From JAKSPM01 sp964450645 (GTDB taxonomy: Bacteria > Bacillota > Clostridia > Oscillospirales > Oscillospiraceae), in assembly GCA_964450645.1 (NCBI GenBank), contig CAYVEB010000010.1, positions 1 to 55,930 of the forward strand: a DNA stretch of 55,930 nucleotides, in the 5' to 3' direction. The translations under genes were made by a program, and so were the position numbers. Shown here piece by piece: positions 41,822-48,106 of the stretch (the stretch's first letter is position 1; each line of letters begins with the position of its first letter). Under the pieces are notes generated by a model. That model worked only from the letters and a program-made list of their open reading frames with translations, did not search any database and was not told the origin of the DNA.

Positions 41822-41855
41822 TGCCGCGGCAAAAAAGACATTCTCTGCCGCGGCA
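41822..41855. repeat. Repeated 10-bp palindrome TGCCGCGGCA
   Basis: Two copies (41822-41831 and 41846-41855), each a self-complementary palindrome and each followed by A residues, lie 24 bases apart in a gene-free stretch. They could bind a regulator or fold together as a hairpin. No function is assigned. Confidence 0.45.
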
Positions 41856-41936
41856 AATCCAAAAACTAGCGCGCCGGTTCTTAGAAGGACAAAATTTCGC
41901 GGCATTTTGCGCCCCCGCACGCCGCGATTGCTCCCC

Positions 41937-41971
41937 TTGAAAACCTACAAAATATATGTTATTATTAGGTT
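41937..41971 (+). promoter_or_regulatory. Promoter of the Rrf2 gene with an AACCTA/TAGGTT dyad
   Basis: TTGAAA (41937-41942), 17 bases, TATTAT (41960-41965). AACCTA (41942-41947) and TAGGTT (41966-41971) flank the -10 as an inverted repeat. The same TAGGTT half-site recurs at the cysK and rhodanese promoters, suggesting autoregulation. Confidence 0.65.
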
Positions 41972-41995
41972 ATCAACCGCAAAGGAGTTGAGTCC

Positions 41996-42433
41996 ATGAA
42001 AATTTCCACGAAAGGCCGCTATGCGCTTCGGATGCTCCTGGATTTGGCTGAGCACCGCGCCGAAGGCTTCATTGCCTTGAAGGACATCGCCGACCGCCAA
42101 AACATCTCTAAAAAATATCTGGAACAGATTGTCCCGATTCTCAACAATTCCAACGTGTTAAAAACGAACCGGGGCTATCAGGGCGGCTATATGCTCGCCA
42201 AAGCCCCCAGCCAATACACGGTCGGCATGATCCTGCGCATGACCGAGGGCAGTCTCTCGCCGGTTCCCTGCGTGGAGCAAAGCCCCGTCGACTGCGCGCG
42301 AAGCGCGGATTGCCCGATGCTTCCCGTCTGGCGGGGGCTGTATAAAGTTGTAAACGAATATCTCGATGGCATCACGTTACAGGACATTTTGGATCAGCAG
42401 CAAGCGCGGTCCGCGGACAACTATGTCATTTAA
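41996..42433 (+). CDS. Rrf2-family transcriptional regulator with three conserved Cys
   Basis: 145 residues with an N-terminal winged HTH: MKISTKGRYALRMLLDLAEH, then IADRQNISKKYLEQIVPILN. The sensing region has C92, C100 and C106 (PCVEQSPVDCARSADCP). IscR and related Rrf2 proteins use three Cys here to bind a 2Fe-2S cluster, though the spacing C-x7-C-x5-C differs slightly. It faces cysK, as CymR-type cysteine regulators often do. Whether it senses an Fe-S cluster or works through the cysteine synthase is open. AAAGGAGTTGAGTCC precedes the ATG. Confidence 0.9.
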   Translation: MKISTKGRYALRMLLDLAEHRAEGFIALKDIADRQNISKKYLEQIVPILNNSNVLKTNRGYQGGYMLAKAPSQYTVGMILRMTEGSLSPVPCVEQSPVDCARSADCPMLPVWRGLYKVVNEYLDGITLQDILDQQQARSADNYVI

Positions 42434-42445
42434 TTCCATTTTTCG

Positions 42446-42490
42446 CGCCATCCGGCGAAGTTCCTTTGTTTCGCCGGATGGCGTGTTTTT
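42446..42490. terminator. Bidirectional terminator between rrf2 and cysK
   Basis: CGCCATCCGGCGAA (42446-42459) and TTCGCCGGATGGCG (42470-42483) form a perfect 14-bp stem, with TTTTT at 42486-42490 for the plus strand and AAAAA-flanked arms for the minus strand. The two genes converge here. Confidence 0.9.
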
Positions 42491-42494
42491 GATG

Positions 42495-43424
42495 TTACTC
42501 GGCAAACATCGGGGTGGAGAGATAGCGCTCGCCGGTGTCCGGCAGAAGGGCGACGATGATCTTGCCCCTGTTTTCTGGGCGCTTTGCCAGTTCCGTCGCC
42601 GCAAAGACCGCGGCGCCCGAGGAAATGCCGACGAGCAGCCCTTCCACGCGGGCGATGGCCCTGCCAGTGGCGAAGGCATCTTCATTCGTTACAGTGATGA
42701 TCTCATTATAGATGTTCGTATTCAGCGTATCCGGCACAAATCCCGCGCCGATGCCCTGAATTTTATGTGCGCCCGGCGTGCCCTTGGAGAGGACGGGAGA
42801 ACCGGCTGGCTCGACGGCGACGACCTTGACGTTGGGATTCTGGCGCTTGAGATATTCGCCCACGCCGGTCACCGTTCCGCCCGTGCCGACGCCGGCCACG
42901 AAAATATCCACCTTGCCGTCTGTGTCCCGCCAGATTTCCGGGCCGGTGGTGGCGCGGTGGATCGCCGGGTTTGCGGGGTTGGTAAACTGGCTGGGAATAA
43001 AGCTGTTTGGCGTTTCGTCCGCCAGTTCCTGCGCCTTGGCGATGGCGCCCTTCATGCCCTTGGCGCCATCCGTCAAAACGAGTTCCGCGCCGTAGGCTTT
43101 CAAAAGATTGCGGCGTTCCACGCTCATAGTCTCCGGCATGGTGAGGATAATCCGATAGCCTCTTGCCGCCGCCACGGCCGCCAGGCCGATGCCCGTGTTG
43201 CCGCTGGTCGGCTCGATGATCACAGAATCCGGTTTCAAAAGGCCCTTTGTTTCCGCGTCATCGATCATCGCCTTGGCGATTCTGTCTTTGACGCTTCCGG
43301 CAGGATTAAAATACTCCAGCTTTCCATAGATGGTTGCGCCGAGGGCGTTTTTTGCCGCGTAGTTTGTCAGCTTCAACAGTGGCGTTCCGCCGATCAGATC
43401 GGTAATTCTCTCATAGACGTTCAT
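42495..43424 (-). CDS. cysK: Cysteine synthase A (O-acetylserine sulfhydrylase)
   Basis: PLP enzyme making cysteine from O-acetylserine and sulfide. 309 residues from the ATG at 43424 (AAAGGAGCGACATACC upstream). The PLP lysine is K46 in NPAGSVKDRIA. The substrate loop TSGNTGIG lies at residues 73-80, and GVGTGGTVTGVGEYL is the phosphate-binding loop. It sits behind a 190-base leader with a consensus promoter, a shared operator motif and a short Cys-containing reading frame, so regulation at more than one level is likely. Confidence 0.97.
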   Translation of the reverse strand: MNVYERITDLIGGTPLLKLTNYAAKNALGATIYGKLEYFNPAGSVKDRIAKAMIDDAETKGLLKPDSVIIEPTSGNTGIGLAAVAAARGYRIILTMPETMSVERRNLLKAYGAELVLTDGAKGMKGAIAKAQELADETPNSFIPSQFTNPANPAIHRATTGPEIWRDTDGKVDIFVAGVGTGGTVTGVGEYLKRQNPNVKVVAVEPAGSPVLSKGTPGAHKIQGIGAGFVPDTLNTNIYNEIITVTNEDAFATGRAIARVEGLLVGISSGAAVFAATELAKRPENRGKIIVALLPDTGERYLSTPMFAE

Positions 43425-43474
43425 GGTATGTCGCTCCTTTATGTTAAAATAGAATTTTTTGCTGCGAAATCCTT

Positions 43475-43537
43475 TTACACGGGGCGACATCGCCCCAAAG
43501 GACAACGGTTCGTAGGAATACCAGCCCTCCTAATCAT
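43475..43537 (-). CDS. 20-codon leader peptide of cysK with two Cys codons
   Basis: On the minus strand AAGGGAGG lies 6 bases before an ATG that opens MIRRAGIPTN-RCPLGRCRPV and stops at TAA (43475-43477). The Cys codons are in RCP and GRCR. The second sits in the loop of a 6-bp hairpin, GGGGCG/CGCCCC (43481-43496). TGTCGC from that hairpin's 3' arm is also complementary to GCGACA beside the cysK SD. A cysteine-sensitive leader peptide is the inference; no homologue can be checked here. Confidence 0.5.
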   Translation of the reverse strand: MIRRAGIPTNRCPLGRCRPV

Positions 43538-43613
43538 ATAAAACCTCCCTTCAAATTCATATAAAACCTATAGAATATATAGGAATTATACCACGGAAGT
43601 TTTTTCCTGTCAA
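43535..43613 (-). promoter_or_regulatory. Consensus promoter and Rrf2-type operator of cysK
   Basis: Minus-strand TTGACA (43613-43608), 17 bases, TATAAT (43590-43585) is a perfect promoter. Just downstream is the dyad CCTATA-tattc-TATAGG, continuing into ATAGGTTTTATATG (43571-43558). AGGTTTTATATG recurs at 43546-43535. The 14-base string also occurs on the plus strand at 43709-43722 before the rhodanese gene. Confidence 0.75.
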
Positions 43614-43664
43614 CCCCTATTTTGCATGAACGCATGGATGTGCAGCTTTTTCCGTGCCGCATTC

Positions 43665-43722
43665 TTGACAAAGCGGAAAAAGCGCGTATAATATATCATA
43701 TGAAATAGATAGGTTTTATATG
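43665..43722 (+). promoter_or_regulatory. Promoter and operator of the rhodanese operon
   Basis: TTGACA (43665-43670), 16 bases, TATAAT (43687-43692), followed by CATATG...ATAGGTTTTATATG (43709-43722), identical to the cysK leader site. The position just after the start point suits repression by the Rrf2 protein. Confidence 0.75.
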
Positions 43723-43750
43723 CTTGTGCGCGACATAAAAAGGAAGCGAT

Positions 43751-44053
43751 ATGATGCGGGAAATAGATATTTGGGAATATGTAAAGAACCGTTCCGGCGA
43801 GGACGTTCTGGTGGACCTTCGCAGCGAAGATTTGTACCGCTTTGGGACGATTCCGGGCGCGGTTAACATTCCGCTCGAACGGGTCGGAGAACTCTATCAG
43901 CTCCCAAAGGACAAAACCATCTGCCTGTTTTGCCAGACCGGTGAGGTCAGCGGCCAATTTGCGGAGCTGCTGCGCGACGCGGGGTACGCCGCCTGCAATT
44001 TGACGGGCGGCTATCGGGAATATCTGCGCTTTTCCGCGCGGGAGGGCCGTTGA
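43751..44053 (+). CDS. Rhodanese-like sulfurtransferase domain protein
   Basis: A single rhodanese domain of 100 residues. DVLVDLRSEDLYRFGTIPGA (Cdc25/rhodanese CH2A motif) and the active-site loop CLFCQTGEVSGQFA with catalytic C61 are clear, and TGGYREYLRF closes the domain. It is expected to carry a persulfide on C61. Divergent from cysK with a shared operator motif, so it is probably part of a sulfur-metabolism regulon. A second ATG directly follows the first (43751, 43754). Confidence 0.9.
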   Translation: MMREIDIWEYVKNRSGEDVLVDLRSEDLYRFGTIPGAVNIPLERVGELYQLPKDKTICLFCQTGEVSGQFAELLRDAGYAACNLTGGYREYLRFSAREGR

Positions 44054-44090
44054 CGCTTTGTAAGCAGCGAAAGGCGGGAATCTGGGGAAG

Positions 44091-44441
44091 GTGAGCGCCC
44101 TGTTTATGAACTGCGGAAAGGACCATTGCGGAGCTTGCTGCGGTGTACTGGCGTTGTCAGAACGAGAGCTGGCGCAGCTGCGTATGTTCGCGCAGGTGCC
44201 ATTTTTGTCTGTGTCCCGGCGCGGGGATACCGGTATATCTGTGCTTTTGGGCGATGGGGCGGACGAATTAGACGCTTTCGGCTTCGCCGTGATTGGGCTG
44301 CAGCAAAAGCGCCTGATTCAGCTGGATTATGATATCCCGCTGAAAAATTTTGGCTATGAAAAATACCGGCAATTCCCCTGCTGCGGGAGTATGGCGCTTA
44401 CCGCCAAGGGTCAGGCTGTGGCAGAACGATTGGAAATGTAG
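44091..44441 (+). CDS. Hypothetical Cys-motif protein (116 aa)
   Basis: I do not recognise the family. Near the N-terminus is MNCGKDHCGACCGVLALSE, four cysteines in a compact C-x4-C-x2-CC pattern that could bind a metal or Fe-S cluster. A helical, HTH-like region follows (LSERELAQLRMFAQVPFL), and near the C-terminus there is another CC pair (RQFPCCGSMALTAKG). The GTG at 44091 is taken as start; an ATG at 44106 after AAGGTGAGC is equally possible. It lies between the rhodanese and tcdA on the same strand. Confidence 0.65.
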   Translation: MSALFMNCGKDHCGACCGVLALSERELAQLRMFAQVPFLSVSRRGDTGISVLLGDGADELDAFGFAVIGLQQKRLIQLDYDIPLKNFGYEKYRQFPCCGSMALTAKGQAVAERLEM

Positions 44442-44457
44442 GGAATCGAGGAATCGT

Positions 44458-45213
44458 ATGCTTAATCAATTTTCAAGAACTGAGCTTTTGCTTGGGAAAG
44501 AGGCAATGGAGCGCCTTGCTGCGTCCCGTGTCGCCGTGTTTGGAATTGGCGGCGTCGGCGGATATACGGTGGAGGCGCTCATCCGCTCTGGAATCGGCGC
44601 GATCGACCTGATCGACGATGACCGGGTGTGCTTGACAAACCTGAACCGCCAGCTCCACGCCACACGGAAAACGGTGGGGCAGTACAAGGTGGATGCGGCG
44701 GCCGAGCGGATTCACGACATCAACCCCAATGCAAAAGTCTATGTGCATAAGACGTTTTACACGCCCGAAACGGCGGCGCAATTTGACTTTACCGAATACG
44801 ATTACGTGGTGGACGCCATCGACACCGTGACGGGAAAGCTCGCGCTTGTGGTGAACGCGAACAGTGCCGGTACGCCGATCATCAGTTCAATGGGTGCGGG
44901 CAACAAGCTTGATCCCACGGCTTTCGAGGTGGCGGATATTTACAGCACGTCGGTCTGCCCGCTGGCGAGGGTTATGCGGCGGGAGCTCAAGCGCCGTGGA
45001 ATCGAAAAGCTGAAAGTCGTCTATTCCAAAGAGCCGCCGCTGAAGCCGGTTGACGACATGGCCATCAGCTGCCGCACGAACTGTATTTGCCCGCCCGGAA
45101 CGGCGAGAAAATGCACCCAGCGCCGGCAGGTGCCAGGAAGCAACGCGTTTGTACCGGCGGTCGCGGGGCTGATCATCGCCAGTGAGGTTGTGCGGGATTT
45201 AACGCAGCGGTGA
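44458..45213 (+). CDS. tcdA: tRNA threonylcarbamoyladenosine dehydratase (TcdA/CsdL, ThiF family)
   Basis: E1-like enzyme that cyclises t6A37 in tRNA to ct6A. 251 residues. The nucleotide-binding loop FGIGGVGGYTVEALIRSGIG (residues about 28-47) is followed by DLIDDDRVCLTNLNRQLHA, a canonical ThiF/TcdA signature. YVVDAIDTVTGKL and the C-terminal ISCRTNCICPPGTARKC agree with TcdA rather than MoeB or ThiF. GGAATCGAGGAATCGT precedes the ATG. TcdA partners the CsdA/CsdE sulfur-transfer system in some bacteria, fitting its place beside a rhodanese. Confidence 0.93.
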   Translation: MLNQFSRTELLLGKEAMERLAASRVAVFGIGGVGGYTVEALIRSGIGAIDLIDDDRVCLTNLNRQLHATRKTVGQYKVDAAAERIHDINPNAKVYVHKTFYTPETAAQFDFTEYDYVVDAIDTVTGKLALVVNANSAGTPIISSMGAGNKLDPTAFEVADIYSTSVCPLARVMRRELKRRGIEKLKVVYSKEPPLKPVDDMAISCRTNCICPPGTARKCTQRRQVPGSNAFVPAVAGLIIASEVVRDLTQR

Positions 45214-45603
45214 ATAATTTTGCTTTTATAATACTATTTTCTGATAAAACGCTAGAAAGCATTTGATCAAACCGCGGTTTTGCTGCGGTTCGCAATCTCT
45301 ATGGGATTGCAGAAAATAGATGTTACGCGTCGTCCTTGCCCCGCATGGAACGCGGGGCAGCGGGCACATGTATGCCCGCCGAATAAACCTTTTTTATTAA
45401 GAATTGGTATAAGAAGCGAAGCTTTAACCACCCCAAGGCCCTGCTGTGAGCGCAGCGGGGCCGGAATTTTTTGCCTTTTCCTAAAATGACTTGACGGATG
45501 GGTGCGAGAGGAGGGCGCGCCGCAACTTTTTCCAAAATTTTTATCGATGAATTTGACAAGGGATGCACATAATAAAGGCAAAAAACGAAAGGAATGGTTT
45601 CCT
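45214..45603 (+). other. Spacer before spoVAD with a terminator
   Basis: No gene. GGCCCTGCTG (45437-45446) pairs with CAGCGGGGCC (45453-45462), followed by GGAATTTTTT: a terminator for the tcdA transcript. A smaller hairpin, GCAATC/GATTGC, lies near 45291-45309. CATAATA (45569-45575) resembles the -10 of forespore sigma-G promoters, but a matching -35 is not clear. Confidence 0.6.
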
Positions 45604-46623
45604 ATGTCGAATTTACATCGCGGCAAGCAGAGCCTGATTTTTGAACGTCCGCCCTGCATCCGTGCCGCCGCGGCCATCGCCGGAAAAAAGGAGGGCGAAG
45701 GGCCGTTGAAAAATTACTTCGATCAAGTACACCAGGACACCAAATTTGGTCAAAAGTCTTGGGAAATGGCCGAGGTGGAAATGCAGAAGCTGGCGCTGGA
45801 CGCCGCCCTGCAAAAGGCGCAGCTGCAAAAATCGGATTTGGACATGGCGTTTGTGGGCGATTTGTTAAACCAGTGTATCGGCTCCAGTTTTTCCCTGCGG
45901 GGGACGGGCGTGCCGGTGTTTGGACTGTACGGCGCGTGCTCGACCATGGCGGAGAGCCTGGCGCTGGCAAGTATGGCGGTGAGTGCGGGATTTGCCAAGT
46001 ACGCGGTGGCTATGACGTCGTCCCACTTTGCGTCGGCAGAACGTCAATACCGTTTCCCGCTGGGCTACGGCGGCCAGCGCACGCCCACCGCCCAGTGGAC
46101 GGTCACGGGCAGCGGTGCGGTTGTTTTGCAGGCGGAAGGGAGCGGCCCGCAGCTGCAGTCGGCCACCGTTGGCACGATCATCGACAAGGGGATCAAAGAC
46201 GCCAACAATATGGGCGCGGCCATGGCGCCCGCGGCGTATTCCACGATCCGCCAGCATTTTGACGACCTGGGACTTGCGCCCGAGGACTACGATCTGATCG
46301 TCACCGGCGATCTGGGAACCCTCGGCAAGGAGATTGTCATCGACCTGTTCCAGCGCGATGGCGTCGCCATTGGCGGACGGTATGACGACTGCGGAGCGAT
46401 GATTTTTGACATCAAGCGCCAGGATGTACACTGTGGAGGCTCCGGCTGCGGCTGCAGCGCGGCGGTGCTGTGCGGGTATCTGCTGCAGCAGATGAACCGG
46501 GGAAAGCTGAACCGGCTGCTGTTCTGCGGAACCGGCGCGCTGCTGTCCCCGACCTCGACCCAGCAGGGCGAGAGCGTTCCCGCAGTCTGCCACGCGGTTT
46601 CGATTATCAGTGGGAGGGGATAA
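45604..46623 (+). CDS. spoVAD: Stage V sporulation protein AD
   Basis: Thiolase-fold protein of the spore inner membrane that binds dipicolinic acid (DPA) and works in its uptake into the spore. 339 residues, with family segments QSLIFERPPCIRAAAAIAGK, DLLNQCIGSSFSLRGTGVP, YGACSTMAESLALASM and PLGYGGQRTPTAQWTVTGSG. The ATG at 45604 is chosen; the frame stays open upstream to 45502 but without SD or family sequence. spoVAE starts 2 bases after the stop. The usual spoVAC neighbour is not upstream here. Confidence 0.96.
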   Translation: MSNLHRGKQSLIFERPPCIRAAAAIAGKKEGEGPLKNYFDQVHQDTKFGQKSWEMAEVEMQKLALDAALQKAQLQKSDLDMAFVGDLLNQCIGSSFSLRGTGVPVFGLYGACSTMAESLALASMAVSAGFAKYAVAMTSSHFASAERQYRFPLGYGGQRTPTAQWTVTGSGAVVLQAEGSGPQLQSATVGTIIDKGIKDANNMGAAMAPAAYSTIRQHFDDLGLAPEDYDLIVTGDLGTLGKEIVIDLFQRDGVAIGGRYDDCGAMIFDIKRQDVHCGGSGCGCSAAVLCGYLLQQMNRGKLNRLLFCGTGALLSPTSTQQGESVPAVCHAVSIISGRG

Positions 46624-46625
46624 GG

Positions 46626-46979
46626 ATGGATTATGTAAAAGCGTTTTTAATCGGCGGCCTGTTGTGCGTGATCGGCCAGATTCTCATTGACAAGACAAAG
46701 CTGACCCCCGCGCGGATTTTGGTATGCTACGTGGTGGCGGGCGTCATTTTGGGCGGTCTTGGCTGGTATAAGCCGCTGGTGGACTTCGCCGGGGCCGGTG
46801 CCACCGTGCCTCTGACCGGCTTTGGGTACAATTTGGCCAAGGGCGTGAAGGAAGCGATCCAGAAAGACGGCTGGTTGGGAATTCTCACCGGGGGCCTGAC
46901 GGCCACAGCGGGCGGGATTACCGCGGCGGTGGTATTTGCGGGATTGATGGCTTTGATTTTTAAGCCGAAGGATAAATAG
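46626..46979 (+). CDS. spoVAE: Stage V sporulation protein AE
   Basis: Small membrane protein of the DPA channel complex. 117 residues with three or four membrane helices: MDYVKAFLIGGLLCVIGQIL, LTPARILVCYVVAGVILGGL, and GILTGGLTATAGGITAAVVF. It is immediately downstream of spoVAD behind GGAGGGGATAAGG. Only the AD-AE pair is present. SpoVAC, which forms the mechanosensitive channel in Bacillus, must lie elsewhere if the spore pathway is complete. Confidence 0.95.
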   Translation: MDYVKAFLIGGLLCVIGQILIDKTKLTPARILVCYVVAGVILGGLGWYKPLVDFAGAGATVPLTGFGYNLAKGVKEAIQKDGWLGILTGGLTATAGGITAAVVFAGLMALIFKPKDK

Positions 46980-47044
46980 CCCTTGCCGGGGTATACTAAC
47001 GGTGCGGCAAGACCCGCAAAATGAAAAACAGGAGGACTTCCAAA

Positions 47045-47161
47045 ATGGAAAACCGTAACCAGAACAACCAGAACAACAGCCAGAACCGCAACCAGAACCA
47101 GAACCAGAACAACAGCCAGAATCAGAACAACCAGAACAACAGCGAGAACTACAACCGCTAA
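47045..47161 (+). CDS. Asn/Gln-rich 38-residue peptide, possibly spore-associated
   Basis: AACAGGAGGACTTCCAAA places a strong SD before an ATG opening MENRNQNNQNNSQNRNQNQN, then further N/Q/S residues and a final NYNR. About two thirds of residues are Asn or Gln. It follows spoVAE by 65 bases and ends at a strong terminator, so it is probably a real expressed gene. Asn/Gln-rich small acid-soluble or coat peptides exist in spore formers. The spore link here is context only. Confidence 0.6.
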   Translation: MENRNQNNQNNSQNRNQNQNQNNSQNQNNQNNSENYNR

Positions 47162-47173
47162 TTAAATTTCTGG

Positions 47174-47215
47174 CTGAGACTGTCGAAGCAACGTGTTTCG
47201 ACAGTCTCAGTTTTT
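47174..47215 (+). terminator. Strong terminator after the spoVA cluster
   Basis: CTGAGACTGTCGAA (47174-47187) and TTCGACAGTCTCAG (47197-47210) pair perfectly over 14 bp and run into TTTTT. Confidence 0.95.
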
Positions 47216-47254
47216 GCTGATTCCGAAGGCCACCGGCGGAGCCGGTGGCCTTAC

Positions 47255-48082
47255 CTATACCAGGCGCAGCACGCACGACAGCAGCGCGCACAAGACCGCG
47301 CCGAAGGCAGTGGGCAGCAGGACACTGACCAGCGTCCACTTCCAGCTGCCGGTTTCCTTTCGAATGGTCAGCAGGGTGGTGGTGCAGGGCCAGTGAAACA
47401 GAGAAAAGAGCAAGGTACACGCGGCGGTCTTCCACGTCCAGCCGTTGGCCAATAGTGTGGCCGCAATGCCGCTTTCACCGATTTGACTGAGGCTGGTGTT
47501 CGCCGTCAGGATCATACATAGGACGGGGAGCACCAGTTCATTTGCCGGTGCGCCCAGCAAAAACGCCAGCAAGATTGCCCCGTTCATGCCGAGCAGCCGT
47601 CCCACAGGATCCAGCCATTGGGAGATCGCCGTCAAAAGATTTCCGCCGCCAAATTGGACGTTGGCCAGCAGCCAAATCAGCAGTCCGGCCGGTGCGGCCA
47701 CGGAGACCGCTCTGCCCAGCACGAACAGCGTCCGGTCGCGCAGAGAGCGGAGGATGATCTGGCCGATTTGCGGCCGGCGGTACGGCGGCAGCTCCATGAA
47801 AAATGACGACGCCTCTCCGCGCAAAAGCGTCCGGTGCAGCAATTTTGAAGCGACCATGGAGGCCGCCACGCTGCCCACAACCAGCAGCGTCAGGATGGCC
47901 GCAGCTACCGCCGACGCGCCCGCGCCGCTGCCGGCGAAGAAGACGGAGATCAATAAGATCAGCGTCGGGAAGCGCCCGTTGCACGGGACGAAGGCATTGG
48001 TCAAAATGGCGATCAGCCGTTCCCGGGGTGAGTCGATAATCCGGCAGCCCACCACGCCGACCGCGTTGCATCCGAAGCCCAT
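47255..48082 (-). pseudogene. feoB: 3' portion of feoB (ferrous iron transporter), severed by the integrated element
   Basis: The 275 residues begin MGFGCNAVGVVGCRIIDSPR, ERLIAILTNAFVPCNGRFPT, which is the gate motif and following membrane region in the middle of FeoB, and continue to a normal FeoB C-terminus. The N-terminal GTPase domain and first membrane helices are absent. The minus-strand sequence just before codon M reads TAG ACT ATA TGC, giving T-I-C-M-G-F as in intact FeoB (T-M-C-M-G-F) but with an in-frame stop. The missing 5' part should lie beyond the element's far end, outside this window. No SD precedes the fragment. Confidence 0.9.
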
Positions 48083-48106
48083 GCATATAGTCTATATAAT
48101 TTTGTA
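48083..48106. other. Predicted attachment junction (attL)
   Basis: The 24 bases between the last element gene and the feoB remainder, including TATAGTCTATATAA and the host-like ACTATATGC (minus strand), must contain the crossover. The partner attR should restore the 5' part of feoB at the other end. The core dinucleotide cannot be fixed from one side alone. Confidence 0.6.

Noticed and set aside
43425..43620. T-box riboswitch before cysK
   Set aside because: No T-box sequence (the conserved 14-base element) or antiterminator pattern is visible. The leader ORF and operators are the features supported.
45545..45580. Sigma-G promoter for spoVAD
   Set aside because: CATAATA fits the -10, but no convincing -35 lies at the right distance. 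It is mentioned only as a possibility.
45502..45603. N-terminal extension of spoVAD
   Set aside because: The frame is open, but it has no SD and encodes non-family sequence overlapping the spacer. The ATG at 45604 gives the normal N-terminus.
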